NCBI RefSeq assembly: GCF_044803115.1
Contig: NZ_CP085224.1
Location: 1,054,001 to 1,118,000 of the forward strand
DNA from: Caenispirillum salinarum_A
GTDB lineage: Bacteria; Pseudomonadota; Alphaproteobacteria; Rhodospirillales; Rhodospirillaceae
Length of the DNA: 64,000 nt
Direction of reading: 5' to 3'
The position numbers and the translations under genes were made by a program. This document shows, in pieces, positions 17,169-25,301 of this stretch. Below the pieces are notes generated by a model. It was not told the DNA's origin and ran no database searches. It saw nothing but the letters and a program-made list of their open reading frames with translations. Position 1 is the first letter of the stretch; each line of letters begins with the position of its first letter.

Positions 17169-20100
17169 ATGGTGAGTTTGCGTGCCCGGTCCCTGGGTTC
17201 CGTGTCGGTGATCGCGCTGGCGGTCGGTGTCTCCATGGCCGCGCACCCGGCGCCTGCGGCCGCCGCCTGCAGCGTGAACGGCAACAACGACGTAACCTGC
17301 ACGACGGGCACCCAGGATGTCGCCTTGACGTCCGGCCAAGCCCTCATGCTGGGGCAGGATGTCAGCCTTACCGCCGCCACGAACGGCGTCACCGGCACGG
17401 ACGCGGCGGATCACGGCGAGGCGGTCGTGCTTCTGGGGTCCGGGATACCCGACGACAGCATCTACGCGGGCGAGCCCACCTATGCCGGCCTGCTGTCCAA
17501 CGCCCAGGCCGGCGCCACCGGCAACCGCGCCAGCCTGAACGGCCCGGTCAGCCTGGGCGGCGGCAGCGACAAGATGGCGAACTTCGGCGCCATCGCCGGT
17601 GCCGTGGACATGGGCGCGGGCAACGACGAGGTCTTCCTCGGCAAGGGCTCGACCCTGACCGGCGGCCTGTCCGTGGGCGACGGCAACGACTTCGTCTACG
17701 CCGCGGGCACCGTGGACACCGTCAACCTGGGCAACGGCAGCGAAAACTGGCTGGTGGTCGGTGGCGAGGTGAGCGGCCTGACCGACGCGCTGGCGCAGGA
17801 TATCCCGAACATCGGCAAGATGAACGACGACGCGCCGACGATGGCGCCGGTGCTGCTGGGCCTGACCGCGACGCCGACCGCCACCGGCCACGTCACCGGC
17901 GGCGTCACGGGCGGCAACGACCGCGACGAGGTCTACAACCTGGGCACCATCGACGGCGGCGTGAACCTGGGCGCGGGCGACGGCTTCGTCTACAACGCCG
18001 GCGCCCTGAACGGCACCGTGGACCTCAGCCAGGCGGGGAACTCCAACCACATCGCCGCAGAGGTGCTGAACTTCGGCACCATCACGGGCGACGTGCGGAT
18101 GGCCGGCGGCCAATCAATCTTCTTCAACCTGGCCGGCGTGCCGAACCTGCTTGAGGGCATCTCTGCCGACGAGGTGCCGATGGACCAGGACCCGCTGGTC
18201 GACGTCATGCTGCTGAGCGAGCCGGCGGGCACGCTTTCGGGCACGCTCGACGGCTCGATCATCAGCGGCACCGGCCAGTTCGAGGTCTTCAACCTGGGCA
18301 CCGTGAACGGCGTGGTCGACGGCCGCGTGGGCACCAATGGGATGCTGCTGGTCAACCGCGGCATCATCGACGCATCGGGCGCCGGCAACGTCGCCGTCCT
18401 GGGCCAGAGCAACGCCATCGCGACCCAGTGGCACACCCCCGAGGACGAGGTCATCAACGTCGGCACCATCACCGGCGACGTGCAACTGGGCGACCAGGAC
18501 AACATCTTCGTCAACGGACAGCGCACCGCCACCTTCCGCGACGCCTATATCGCAGTGGTCGGCAGCGACGGCAGCGAAGGCGACGACACGGCCATCCGCA
18601 GCATGTTCAACACCGCCCAGGACATCAGCAAGGGCGGCGTCCTGAACGGCAGCTACGCGGGCGGCACCGGCGAGGACATCGTCGCCAACTTCGGCCGCAT
18701 CACCGGCACGGTCGGCACGGGTACGGGCAACGATCTGGTGGCCAACGCCGGCGAGATCGGCGGGGCCGTCGACCTGGGCGCCGGCGACGACGAGTTCGTG
18801 CACGGCTACGGGTCCCTGGTGCACAGCGCCGACGGCAACACCGGCCATGACACCCTGACAGTCGCCGGCCCCGGCGGCACCATCGACCTCGGCCTGTTCA
18901 CCAACTTCGAGGTCTACAACGTGGGCGCCGGGTGGGAGACCGCCAAGGTGGACTTCTCCGGCGCCACCGACGCCCGCACCGTCGACCTGTCGAGCACCGT
19001 CACCGGCGGCGTGACCATGGGCGCCGGCGACGACATCGTCGGCCTGAAGGATGGCGCCAGCGTCGGCGGGCCCATCGACGGCGGCGCCGGCAACAACACC
19101 CTGAACCTGCAGGGCGGCGGCGAATTCAGCAACGACATCCAGAACTTCGCCACCCTGAAGCTGGAGGACCCGGCGCCGCAGCCGTCCAAGCGCTGGAAGC
19201 TCAACGGCAACGTCACCGTCGGCAAGGCCGAGGTCAACGCCGGCGGCCTGGCGGTCAACGGGACCATGACCACCACCGGCGGCGTCAGCGTCGGCGGCAA
19301 CGGCATCCTGGGCGGGTCGGGCACCATCGTCGGCGACGTCACCGATAACGGCCGCCTGGCGCCGGGCAACTCCATCGGCACCATCACGAACACCGGCAAC
19401 TACACCAAGTCCGGCATCTACGAGGTGGAGATCGACCCCAACGGCACGTCGGACAAGCTGAGCGTCACCGGCACGCTGACCATCGATCCGGCGGCCACCG
19501 TCTTCGTCACCGCCGAGACGCCCACCGGCGCCACCACCAAGAAGACCTGGACGGCCGCCGACTTCCAGGACACCACCACCTACACCATCGCCCAGGCGGG
19601 CGCGGTCAATGGCACCTTCGCCTCGGTGACCGACGACTTCCTGTTCCTGAATCCGGCGCTGTCGTACAACGGCACGACCGTCACGCTGACCATGGAGAAG
19701 GTGTCCGACATCCGGTCGGTGGTGCCGGGCCTCGCCTCCGACCGCGCCAATGCGGTCAACGAGCTGCTGCAGTCCGGCGTCGCGCCGGGCTTCCTGGAGG
19801 CGCGCAGCGGTGACGAAAAGACCTGGAACGGCGAAAGCGCCGCCATCGCCGTCTCCGCCTCGGGCCAGGCCACCGGCCAGTTCACCGGCGCCATGGGGGG
19901 CGCGTCCGCGTCGGGCCGTGCGGCGGGAGCCGGCGCGGGCGTGAACACCGGTGACATCATGGCCGCCGAGGACGGCGGCATCTTCCGCAGCGGCAGCCTC
20001 TGGCTCGCCGGCCTGGGAAGCTGGGGCGACGTCGACGGCGACGCTTCGGCCGCCGGCTACGGCTCGCGCACCTGGGGCCTGAGCGCCGGCGCCGACACCC

Positions 20101-20828
20101 CGGTCACCGACGATCTGCTGGTCGGCGTCGCCCTCGGCTACGCCGGGACCAACGTCGACAGCGACCTCGCCGGCACGGAAACGGACGTCGACAGCTACCA
20201 GTTGGGCGTCTACGGCACATGGACGCAGGGTCCGTGGTACGTCAACGGCACGGTGTTCTACGGCCGCCACGCCTATGACTCCAAGCGGCTGGTGGTCTCC
20301 GGCGCCAATGCCCAGACGGCCTCCGCCGACTACAATGCCAACGAATACGGCGCCGGCGCGGAAGTGGGCCGCACCTTCGCCGCCAGCGGGCTGGAGTTGC
20401 AGCCCTACGCCGGCCTCGACGTCTCGCTGCTCGACCGCGAGAGCTTCACCGAAAGCGGCCTGACCGGCGCGCTGGCCGGTGCGAACCTGGCCTTCGACAG
20501 CGAAACCTACACCACCGGCCGCGCCAGTGCCGGCCTGCGCGTCGCCTATCCCTACACCAGCCAGGGCGGCTGGCGCGTGGTGCCCACCGCCGAGGTCGGC
20601 GTGGCCCATCGCTTCGGCGACACCGACGGCAGCGCCACGGCCCGCTTCACCGGCGGCACCACCGACTTCACCGTGTCGGGCCCTGACGTGAACAACACCG
20701 TCGGCGTCCTGGGTCTCGGCCTGTCGACCAACTCCGACGGCATGGGCCTGTTCGTGGACTACGGCGGAGAGTTCAACGCCGAGCAGACCCAGCACACCGT
20801 CAACGGCGGCATCGTCTTCCGGTGGTAA
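17169..20828 (+). CDS. Autotransporter (type Va secretion), repetitive beta-helix passenger
   Basis: 1219 residues. Signal peptide 1-32 (AHPAPAAAA-C). Passenger about 33-900: irregular repeats of the type N-[LF]-G-x-[IV]-x-G-x-V-x-[LM]-G-x-G-[ND]-[DE], for example NFGAIAGAVDMGAGNDE, NLGTIDGGVNLGAGDG, NAGEIGGAVDLGAGDDE, as expected of a beta-helix. A PATR-like segment follows (GGNGILGGSGTIVGDV, LAPGNSIGTI). A beta-barrel domain spans about 940-1219 and ends in IVFRW with the terminal aromatic typical of barrels. No protease triad was noticed, so adhesin or surface-layer roles are more likely. The GAGNDE/GAGDDE units resemble RTX calcium sites. It is a single gene with its own A+T-rich promoter. 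Confidence 0.93.
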   Translation: MVSLRARSLGSVSVIALAVGVSMAAHPAPAAAACSVNGNNDVTCTTGTQDVALTSGQALMLGQDVSLTAATNGVTGTDAADHGEAVVLLGSGIPDDSIYAGEPTYAGLLSNAQAGATGNRASLNGPVSLGGGSDKMANFGAIAGAVDMGAGNDEVFLGKGSTLTGGLSVGDGNDFVYAAGTVDTVNLGNGSENWLVVGGEVSGLTDALAQDIPNIGKMNDDAPTMAPVLLGLTATPTATGHVTGGVTGGNDRDEVYNLGTIDGGVNLGAGDGFVYNAGALNGTVDLSQAGNSNHIAAEVLNFGTITGDVRMAGGQSIFFNLAGVPNLLEGISADEVPMDQDPLVDVMLLSEPAGTLSGTLDGSIISGTGQFEVFNLGTVNGVVDGRVGTNGMLLVNRGIIDASGAGNVAVLGQSNAIATQWHTPEDEVINVGTITGDVQLGDQDNIFVNGQRTATFRDAYIAVVGSDGSEGDDTAIRSMFNTAQDISKGGVLNGSYAGGTGEDIVANFGRITGTVGTGTGNDLVANAGEIGGAVDLGAGDDEFVHGYGSLVHSADGNTGHDTLTVAGPGGTIDLGLFTNFEVYNVGAGWETAKVDFSGATDARTVDLSSTVTGGVTMGAGDDIVGLKDGASVGGPIDGGAGNNTLNLQGGGEFSNDIQNFATLKLEDPAPQPSKRWKLNGNVTVGKAEVNAGGLAVNGTMTTTGGVSVGGNGILGGSGTIVGDVTDNGRLAPGNSIGTITNTGNYTKSGIYEVEIDPNGTSDKLSVTGTLTIDPAATVFVTAETPTGATTKKTWTAADFQDTTTYTIAQAGAVNGTFASVTDDFLFLNPALSYNGTTVTLTMEKVSDIRSVVPGLASDRANAVNELLQSGVAPGFLEARSGDEKTWNGESAAIAVSASGQATGQFTGAMGGASASGRAAGAGAGVNTGDIMAAEDGGIFRSGSLWLAGLGSWGDVDGDASAAGYGSRTWGLSAGADTPVTDDLLVGVALGYAGTNVDSDLAGTETDVDSYQLGVYGTWTQGPWYVNGTVFYGRHAYDSKRLVVSGANAQTASADYNANEYGAGAEVGRTFAASGLELQPYAGLDVSLLDRESFTESGLTGALAGANLAFDSETYTTGRASAGLRVAYPYTSQGGWRVVPTAEVGVAHRFGDTDGSATARFTGGTTDFTVSGPDVNNTVGVLGLGLSTNSDGMGLFVDYGGEFNAEQTQHTVNGGIVFRW

Positions 20829-21727
20829 ACCGGCGGGCACGGGGGAAATCCCAACGGCGGCGGCTTCCGGCCGCCGCCGTTGCCGTTTGTGCCGCACTGT
20901 CCGTCGCCGCCTGTGCCGGCGGAGGTCCGCCGCCGCCCGATCCGGCCGCGCGGCTGGAGGCGGCGCGCCGCCTCGCGGCCGCCGCCGGCCTGGCGGAAGA
21001 GGTGATCCCGGCGGGTCGGTTTTCGCTGACCGCCTTCCATCGCCTGACGCGGCCCGGCGCACCGGTGCGGGTCTATGTGGAGGGGGACGGCCTGGCGTGG
21101 CTGAGCCGCCGGCGCCTGTCCGGCGATCCCTCGCCGGTCGATCCGGTCGCCCTGCGGCTGGCGGCGGCGGACCCCGCGGCCAACGTCGCCTACCTGGCCC
21201 GGCCCTGCCAGTTCGGCGGCGTGGCGCGGGACACGGCTTGCCGGGGCGACCGCCGCTACTGGTCGTCCCACCGCCATGGCGCGGATGTCGTGGCGGCGGT
21301 GGATGCGGCGGTCGACGCGCTGGTCCGTCGGACCCGCGGCGCCGGCGTGGAGCTGGCCGGGTTTTCGGGAGGCGGCGCCGTCGCCGTTCTGGTCGCGGGC
21401 CGGCGCGATGACGTGGCGGCGCTGCGGACCGTGGCGGGGGCCCTCGACAACGCCATGATCGCCCGCCTGCACAACGTCACGCCGCTGCGGGGCTCGCTCG
21501 ACCCGGCGGACAGTGCCGCGGCGGTGGCGGCGGTGCCGCAGCTACACGTCTCGGGCGCGGCGGATGCGATCGTCCCGCCGGTGGTGGCGGAGGCCTTCAT
21601 CGCGCACCAGGGGGCGGCGGCCTGCGCCGCGCGGCGGGTGGTTCCGGGCGCGGCGCACACCTCGGGGTGGGCGGCGTCCTGGCCGGACCTGCTGACCGTC
21701 CCGCTGCCGTGTGCCGGGGCGGATTAG
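20822..21727 (+). CDS. Lipoprotein with alpha/beta-hydrolase fold
   Basis: 301 residues from a GTG that overlaps the autotransporter stop. The N-terminus is basic, then a hydrophobic stretch ends in a lipobox-like VAAC at residue 31, so it is probably a lipoprotein. GFSGGGA near residue 180 is the nucleophile elbow (Ser). A DAIVPP stretch and GAAHTSGW near the end supply the expected Asp and His. Cys pairs at RPCQFGG/DTACRG may form disulfides outside the membrane. The ribosome-binding site is weak and a strong hairpin lies inside the signal-peptide codons, so its expression may depend on the upstream gene. Substrate unknown. Confidence 0.75.
   Translation: MVNRRARGKSQRRRLPAAAVAVCAALSVAACAGGGPPPPDPAARLEAARRLAAAAGLAEEVIPAGRFSLTAFHRLTRPGAPVRVYVEGDGLAWLSRRRLSGDPSPVDPVALRLAAADPAANVAYLARPCQFGGVARDTACRGDRRYWSSHRHGADVVAAVDAAVDALVRRTRGAGVELAGFSGGGAVAVLVAGRRDDVAALRTVAGALDNAMIARLHNVTPLRGSLDPADSAAAVAAVPQLHVSGAADAIVPPVVAEAFIAHQGAAACAARRVVPGAAHTSGWAASWPDLLTVPLPCAGAD
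20852..20882 (+). terminator. GC-rich hairpin after autotransporter
   Basis: A perfect 13-bp stem (CAACGGCGGCGGC 20852-20864 with 20870-20882) and a 5-nt loop, followed by a poor T-run (CCGTTTG). It lies 24 bp past the autotransporter stop and inside the coding start of the lipoprotein gene, so it may act as a partial terminator or block translation. Confidence 0.5.
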
Positions 21728-21741
21728 CGGGCGCATGAAAA

Positions 21742-21775
21742 AGCCCCGCCGGCGGGTAGGCCGGCGGGGCTGTTT
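21742..21775. terminator. Bidirectional Rho-independent terminator
   Basis: An 11-bp perfect stem (21742-21752 with 21761-21771) with an 8-nt loop. T-run GTTTT on the plus side and an A-run (AAAAA) on the other side give U-tracts in both directions. It separates two convergent genes. Confidence 0.92.
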
Positions 21776-21791
21776 TCGCAAGGTGCCCGGA

Positions 21792-23579
21792 TCAGCGTTT
21801 CCCGGGGAAGATGTCCACGACCATGTCCTTGACGGTCTGGCGCAGCATCTTGCCCTGTTCGGGGTCGCCGGCCAGCAGGGTCGACATGAAGGCCTTGGCG
21901 TTCTTCGGGCGGATGTGCGGCGGCAGGGGCGGCACGTTGGGGTCGGTCTTGACGTTCAGCACCACCGGCCGGTCCGCCGACAGCGCCTCGTCCCAGGCCG
22001 GGCCGATGCGCTCGGGATCGTCGACGAAGATGCCCTTCAGGCCCATGAGTTCGGCGAACTTGTCATAGGGCAGGTCGGGGATCTTCTGCGTGGTGTCGAA
22101 CTTGGGGTCGCCGTCCTGGGCGCGCATCTCCCACGTCACCTGGTTCAGGTCCTCGTTGTTGAGCACCATGACCACCAGCCGCGGGTCCTTCCAGGTCTTC
22201 CAGCACTGCGCGATGGTAATCAGGCCGTTGATGCCGTTCATCTGCATGGCGCCGTCGCCGACACAGGCGATGACGGTGCGCTCGGGGTAGGCGTATTTGG
22301 CGGCAACGGCGTAGGGCACGCCCGGCCCCATGGTCGCGAGGCCGCCGGACAGCGAGCCCATCATGCCGTCGCGGAACACCAGGTCGCGGGCATACCAGTT
22401 GGCCGCCGAGCCCGAATCCGCGGTGACGATGCAGTTGTCGGGCAGGCGGGGCGACAGCTCCCAGAACACGCGCTGCGGGTTGACGGGCTCGGCGCTGTTC
22501 ATGGCGCGCTCTTCCAGCACCTTGCGCCAGCGCGAAATGCTGTCCTCAATATTTTCACGCCACTTGCGGTCGGTCTTCTGGTGGATGAGCGGCAGAAGCT
22601 CTTGAAGGGTCGCCTTGGCGTCGCCGTGCAGGTTGACGTCCATGGGGTAGCGGATGGACAGCATGGAGGCATCGGCGTCGATCTGCACCGCCTTGGCCTG
22701 GCCTTCCTCGGGCAGCCATTCGGAATAGGGGAAGCTGGAGCCGATCATCAGGAGCGTGTCGCAGTCCTTCATCAGGTCGTAGCTGGGGCGCGTGCCCAGA
22801 AGCCCGATGGAGCCCGTGACGAAGGGCAGGTCGTCGGGGATGGCGGTGCGGCCGAGCAGCGCCTTGGCGACGCCGGCGCCCAGCTTCTCGGCGATCTCGA
22901 TCACCTCTTCCTTGGCGAACTGCGCGCCCTGGCCGATGAGGATGCCGACCTTCCTGCCCTCGTTCAGGATGTCGGCGGCGGCCTGCAGGTCGGCCTTTTC
23001 CGGCACCATGCGCGGCGCGCGATAACCGATGCCCGAGTGCACGGTGCCGTGGGCGTGCGGCGGCACGGGCACGGCGTCCATCTCCTGCACGTCCTTGGGC
23101 ATGATGATGGTGCAGACGGTGCGCTCGGACTTGGCGATGCGGAAGGCGCGGTCGATGACGTGGCGGACCTGCGCGGGGCTGTTGACCTGCTGGACGTACT
23201 TGGACACGTCCTTGAACAGGTTGATGAGGTCGACTTCCTGCTGATAGTGCCCGCCCATGGCGGCGCGCGCCTGCTGGCCGACGATGGCGACGACCGGCGT
23301 GTGGTCCAGCCGGGCGTCATACATGCCGTTGAGCAGGTGAATGGCGCCGGGGCCGCTGGTCGCCAGGCACACGCCGGTTTCGCCGGTGAACTTGGCGTGG
23401 CCGCAGGCCATGAAGGCGGACATTTCCTCGTGGCGCGACTTCACGAAGCTGAACTTTTCCTCCTGCTTGTCCAGCGCGCCGACGAGCGCGTTGATGCCGT
23501 CGCCGGGGTAGCCGAAAATGCGCGTCACGCCCCAGTCGCTGACACGTTTCCAGAAATAGTCGCTGACTGTCTCGGCCAT
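21792..23579 (-). CDS. ThDP-dependent pyruvate oxidase/dehydrogenase (PoxB-like)
   Basis: 595-residue thiamine-diphosphate enzyme with the three-domain build of the acetolactate synthase/pyruvate oxidase family. E51 in KSRHEEMSAF is the catalytic Glu; a central TPP_enzyme_M domain (VGILIGQGAQ near 205) follows; the ThDP/metal motif VGDGAMQMNG ... LNNED lies near 430-460. It most resembles quinone-dependent pyruvate dehydrogenase PoxB (pyruvate to acetate and CO2) rather than acetolactate synthase, but the PoxB membrane-binding C-terminal helix is not obvious. ATG at MAETVSDYF is preferred; the frame upstream is basic and Pro-rich. It lies just downstream of the degraded oxidase locus. Confidence 0.85.
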   Translation of the reverse strand: MAETVSDYFWKRVSDWGVTRIFGYPGDGINALVGALDKQEEKFSFVKSRHEEMSAFMACGHAKFTGETGVCLATSGPGAIHLLNGMYDARLDHTPVVAIVGQQARAAMGGHYQQEVDLINLFKDVSKYVQQVNSPAQVRHVIDRAFRIAKSERTVCTIIMPKDVQEMDAVPVPPHAHGTVHSGIGYRAPRMVPEKADLQAAADILNEGRKVGILIGQGAQFAKEEVIEIAEKLGAGVAKALLGRTAIPDDLPFVTGSIGLLGTRPSYDLMKDCDTLLMIGSSFPYSEWLPEEGQAKAVQIDADASMLSIRYPMDVNLHGDAKATLQELLPLIHQKTDRKWRENIEDSISRWRKVLEERAMNSAEPVNPQRVFWELSPRLPDNCIVTADSGSAANWYARDLVFRDGMMGSLSGGLATMGPGVPYAVAAKYAYPERTVIACVGDGAMQMNGINGLITIAQCWKTWKDPRLVVMVLNNEDLNQVTWEMRAQDGDPKFDTTQKIPDLPYDKFAELMGLKGIFVDDPERIGPAWDEALSADRPVVLNVKTDPNVPPLPPHIRPKNAKAFMSTLLAGDPEQGKMLRQTVKDMVVDIFPGKR

Positions 23580-23710
23580 GTTTTCCACCCGTTCGTCTGG
23601 TCGTTGCGGATCTCCGGGCGCACTGCTGCGTCCGGTCTCTGCGGGTGAAACGGTTGCCGGCGCGGGCAGGGTTGCCGGTACGCCGCGGTCTTTTCGGCGA
23701 GGAGTTGCCC

Positions 23711-23946
23711 TCATTGACCCCGGAACAGGACATCGACCAGCGTCAGGTAGAACATCAGCGCCAGGAACGGAAGCGACGCCAGCGCGGTGACGCGGGTCAG
23801 CGGCTGGCTTTCGTTCAGGTGCATGAAGATCCAGGCAATCCGGCCGGTCTTCAGCGCCGCGAAGCCCAGAGTGGAGATCACGCTCAAGGTCGGGCTCAGC
23901 GGCAGCATGGCGGCGCCGTAGGTGGCGGCCCCCGCTCGACCAGGGT
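23711..23946 (-). pseudogene. Truncated cytochrome c oxidase subunit IV (remnant)
   Basis: About 75 codons that read ATYGAAMLPLSP, then a helix with GFAALKTGRIAWIFMHLNES, then a second helix LPFLALMFYLTLVDVLF. The AWIFMHL core is typical of the small bacterial subunit IV of caa3-type oxidases. The normal N-terminal helix start is missing: the frame upstream turns into basic, Pro-rich sequence overlapping the coxB remnant in another frame. An internal ATG at 23908 could still yield a 65-residue peptide. It ends in TGA overlapping an ATG (ATGA), which suggests an old operon junction. Seen with the neighbouring fragments, this is most likely a relic. Confidence 0.6.
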
Positions 23947-24171
23947 TTCCGGCGGCACGCGGATGCGCGAATGCCCGTTGCCGCAGAACTCGGCGCACAG
24001 GATGTGATGGCGCCCGGTTTCCTCGGCCTGGAACCACATCTCGGTGTAGCGGTCGGGCAGGGCGCCGCGCTTGATGCGAAGGGCCGGCAGGAACAGGCTG
24101 TGGATGACGTCGGTGCTGATCATGCGCAGCTTCACGGGTTCGCCGCGCGGCCCGTGCAGGGTGTCGATCTC
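23896..24171 (-). pseudogene. Truncated cytochrome c oxidase subunit II (CuA domain remnant)
   Basis: An open stretch reading EIDTLHGPRGEPVKL, then STDVIHSLFLPALRIKRGALPDRYTEMWF and HHILCAEFCGNGHSRI. This is the CuA domain: the His in DVIHS and the C-x-E-x-C-x3-H set are kept, but the last ligand Met is Ile, and the frame then leaves the family. The two N-terminal membrane helices and the signal are absent. The ATG that overlaps the SCO stop (ATGA, 24188-24191) is in a different frame and runs only 19 codons, as if the original start was joined out of frame to the CuA part. It is therefore a non-functional remnant. Confidence 0.7.
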
Positions 24172-24187
24172 GCGGCGGCGGGCTGGC

Positions 24188-25006
24188 TCATGGCCGCCCC
24201 TTGGCGCGGTTGCGCCGCTCCCGCCACAGGGCAAGGCCGATGAAGCCGAACAGCACCGACAGGGTGACGCCGGCGGCGGCCTTCATGGAGACGTCGATGA
24301 TGGGGCCGTATTTCCCGGTGGTCGGGTCGTACTGGTAGCAGAGCATGAGCAGGAAGTCCGACAGGTCGCCGACCGCGCCCTTTCCGGCCTCGACGATGGC
24401 GAGCCGCAGGTCGGTGGGCTCCACCGAAATGGCGTTGATCCAGCGCGAGACGCGGCCGTCGGGTGTGAGCACGGCGAAGGCGTTGGCGTGGCTGTACTGC
24501 TGGATGTCCTCGTCCCAGGCGTAGCGGTAGCCCAGGGCGCGCGTCACCGCCTCGATGCTCTGGGGCGGGCCGGACAGAAACCGCGCCTGTTCCAGGCCGG
24601 GATAGTCGAAGCGCCGTTCCTTGAGGCCGGCCAGGGCCTCGCGCGCCTGGGCCGGGCCCTCGCGCGGGTCGAAGCTGAAAAACACCACGCGGTAGTCGGT
24701 TCCAGGCTCCAGCGCCGTCAGCAGGGCGAGGCTCTGCACCAGGCTGGCGGTGGAGACGGTGCAGATGTTGGGGCAGTCGTAATAGACCGGCGCCAGCACC
24801 ACCGGCACGTCGCCGGTCACCACCTCGGCCAGGTCCACGGGCCTGCCGGTGCGGTCGGTGAAGCCGGCGCCGCCCGGCACGCGGGCGTCCTCCGGCGTGT
24901 CCACGGCGACCGAGCCGAAGGGGTCGAAGGGCACGCCGGCCGCGGCCGGCAGGGGTGGCGCGGCGGTGGCGCCGATCAGCGCGAGAAGGGCGAGCAGCAG
25001 CTTCAT
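24188..25006 (-). CDS. SCO1/SenC-family copper chaperone
   Basis: 272 residues. Signal peptide 1-23; thioredoxin-like domain with the copper-binding CPNIC in YYDCPNICTVS (near 77) and the partner His in QQYSHANAFAVLTPDG (near 175); a C-terminal membrane helix (VTLSVLFGFIGLALW). SCO proteins deliver copper to the CuA centre of cytochrome oxidase subunit II. SCO genes of this tail-anchored form usually stand between Alternative Complex III and caa3 oxidase genes. Here both neighbours are remnants, so its normal client seems to be gone; it may serve an oxidase encoded elsewhere or be on its way out. Confidence 0.9.
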   Translation of the reverse strand: MKLLLALLALIGATAAPPLPAAAGVPFDPFGSVAVDTPEDARVPGGAGFTDRTGRPVDLAEVVTGDVPVVLAPVYYDCPNICTVSTASLVQSLALLTALEPGTDYRVVFFSFDPREGPAQAREALAGLKERRFDYPGLEQARFLSGPPQSIEAVTRALGYRYAWDEDIQQYSHANAFAVLTPDGRVSRWINAISVEPTDLRLAIVEAGKGAVGDLSDFLLMLCYQYDPTTGKYGPIIDVSMKAAAGVTLSVLFGFIGLALWRERRNRAKGRP

Positions 25007-25046
25007 TCCTCGGGGTCCCCCATATCCTCGGGCGTGTCGCGGCTGA

Positions 25047-25259
25047 TCATGGTAACCTGTGGCACGTATGGCGGTCGGTGAGGCGTTCGGGATGGACGTC
25101 GCGGGCCTCCAGCAGTGCCTGGCGCTCGGCCTCGGACCGGCCGGTGCGCGGCAGCCAGTCGAAGGCGGTGACAGCGCCCTCGAACCGCGGGTTGGGCGCC
25201 GGATCGCGGTGGCAGTCGAGGCACCAGCCCATGGTGTAGGCGTGGCTTTCGTACGCGCA
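25047..25259 (-). pseudogene. C-terminal fragment of multihaem cytochrome (ActA-like remnant)
   Basis: In-frame stretch SHAYTMGWCLDCHRDPAPNPR ending with HPERLTDRHTCHRLP and a stop. TMGWCLDCHR is typical of the pentahaem ActA subunit of Alternative Complex III, and the family usually ends with a last haem site of the C-x-x-C-H type. Here that site reads RHTCH, so its first Cys has been lost. The other haem sites and signal peptide that should lie upstream are missing, replaced by the end of the FAD/FeS dehydrogenase gene 43-60 bp away. Best explained as a deletion remnant. Confidence 0.6.
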
Positions 25260-25301
25260 CCGCGGCAGCGCCGTCTTCCGCGTAATCCCGGAAACGTCCC
25301 T

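Noticed and set aside
18114..21062. A 982-residue minus-strand frame antisense to the autotransporter
   Set aside because: Low-complexity Gly/Ala/Val/Arg composition and no motif; a shadow of the repetitive passenger gene.
24188..24248. Start of an intact coxB at the ATGA after the SCO gene
   Set aside because: That frame stops after 19 codons; the CuA-domain sequence is in another frame, so no full-length subunit II can be made.
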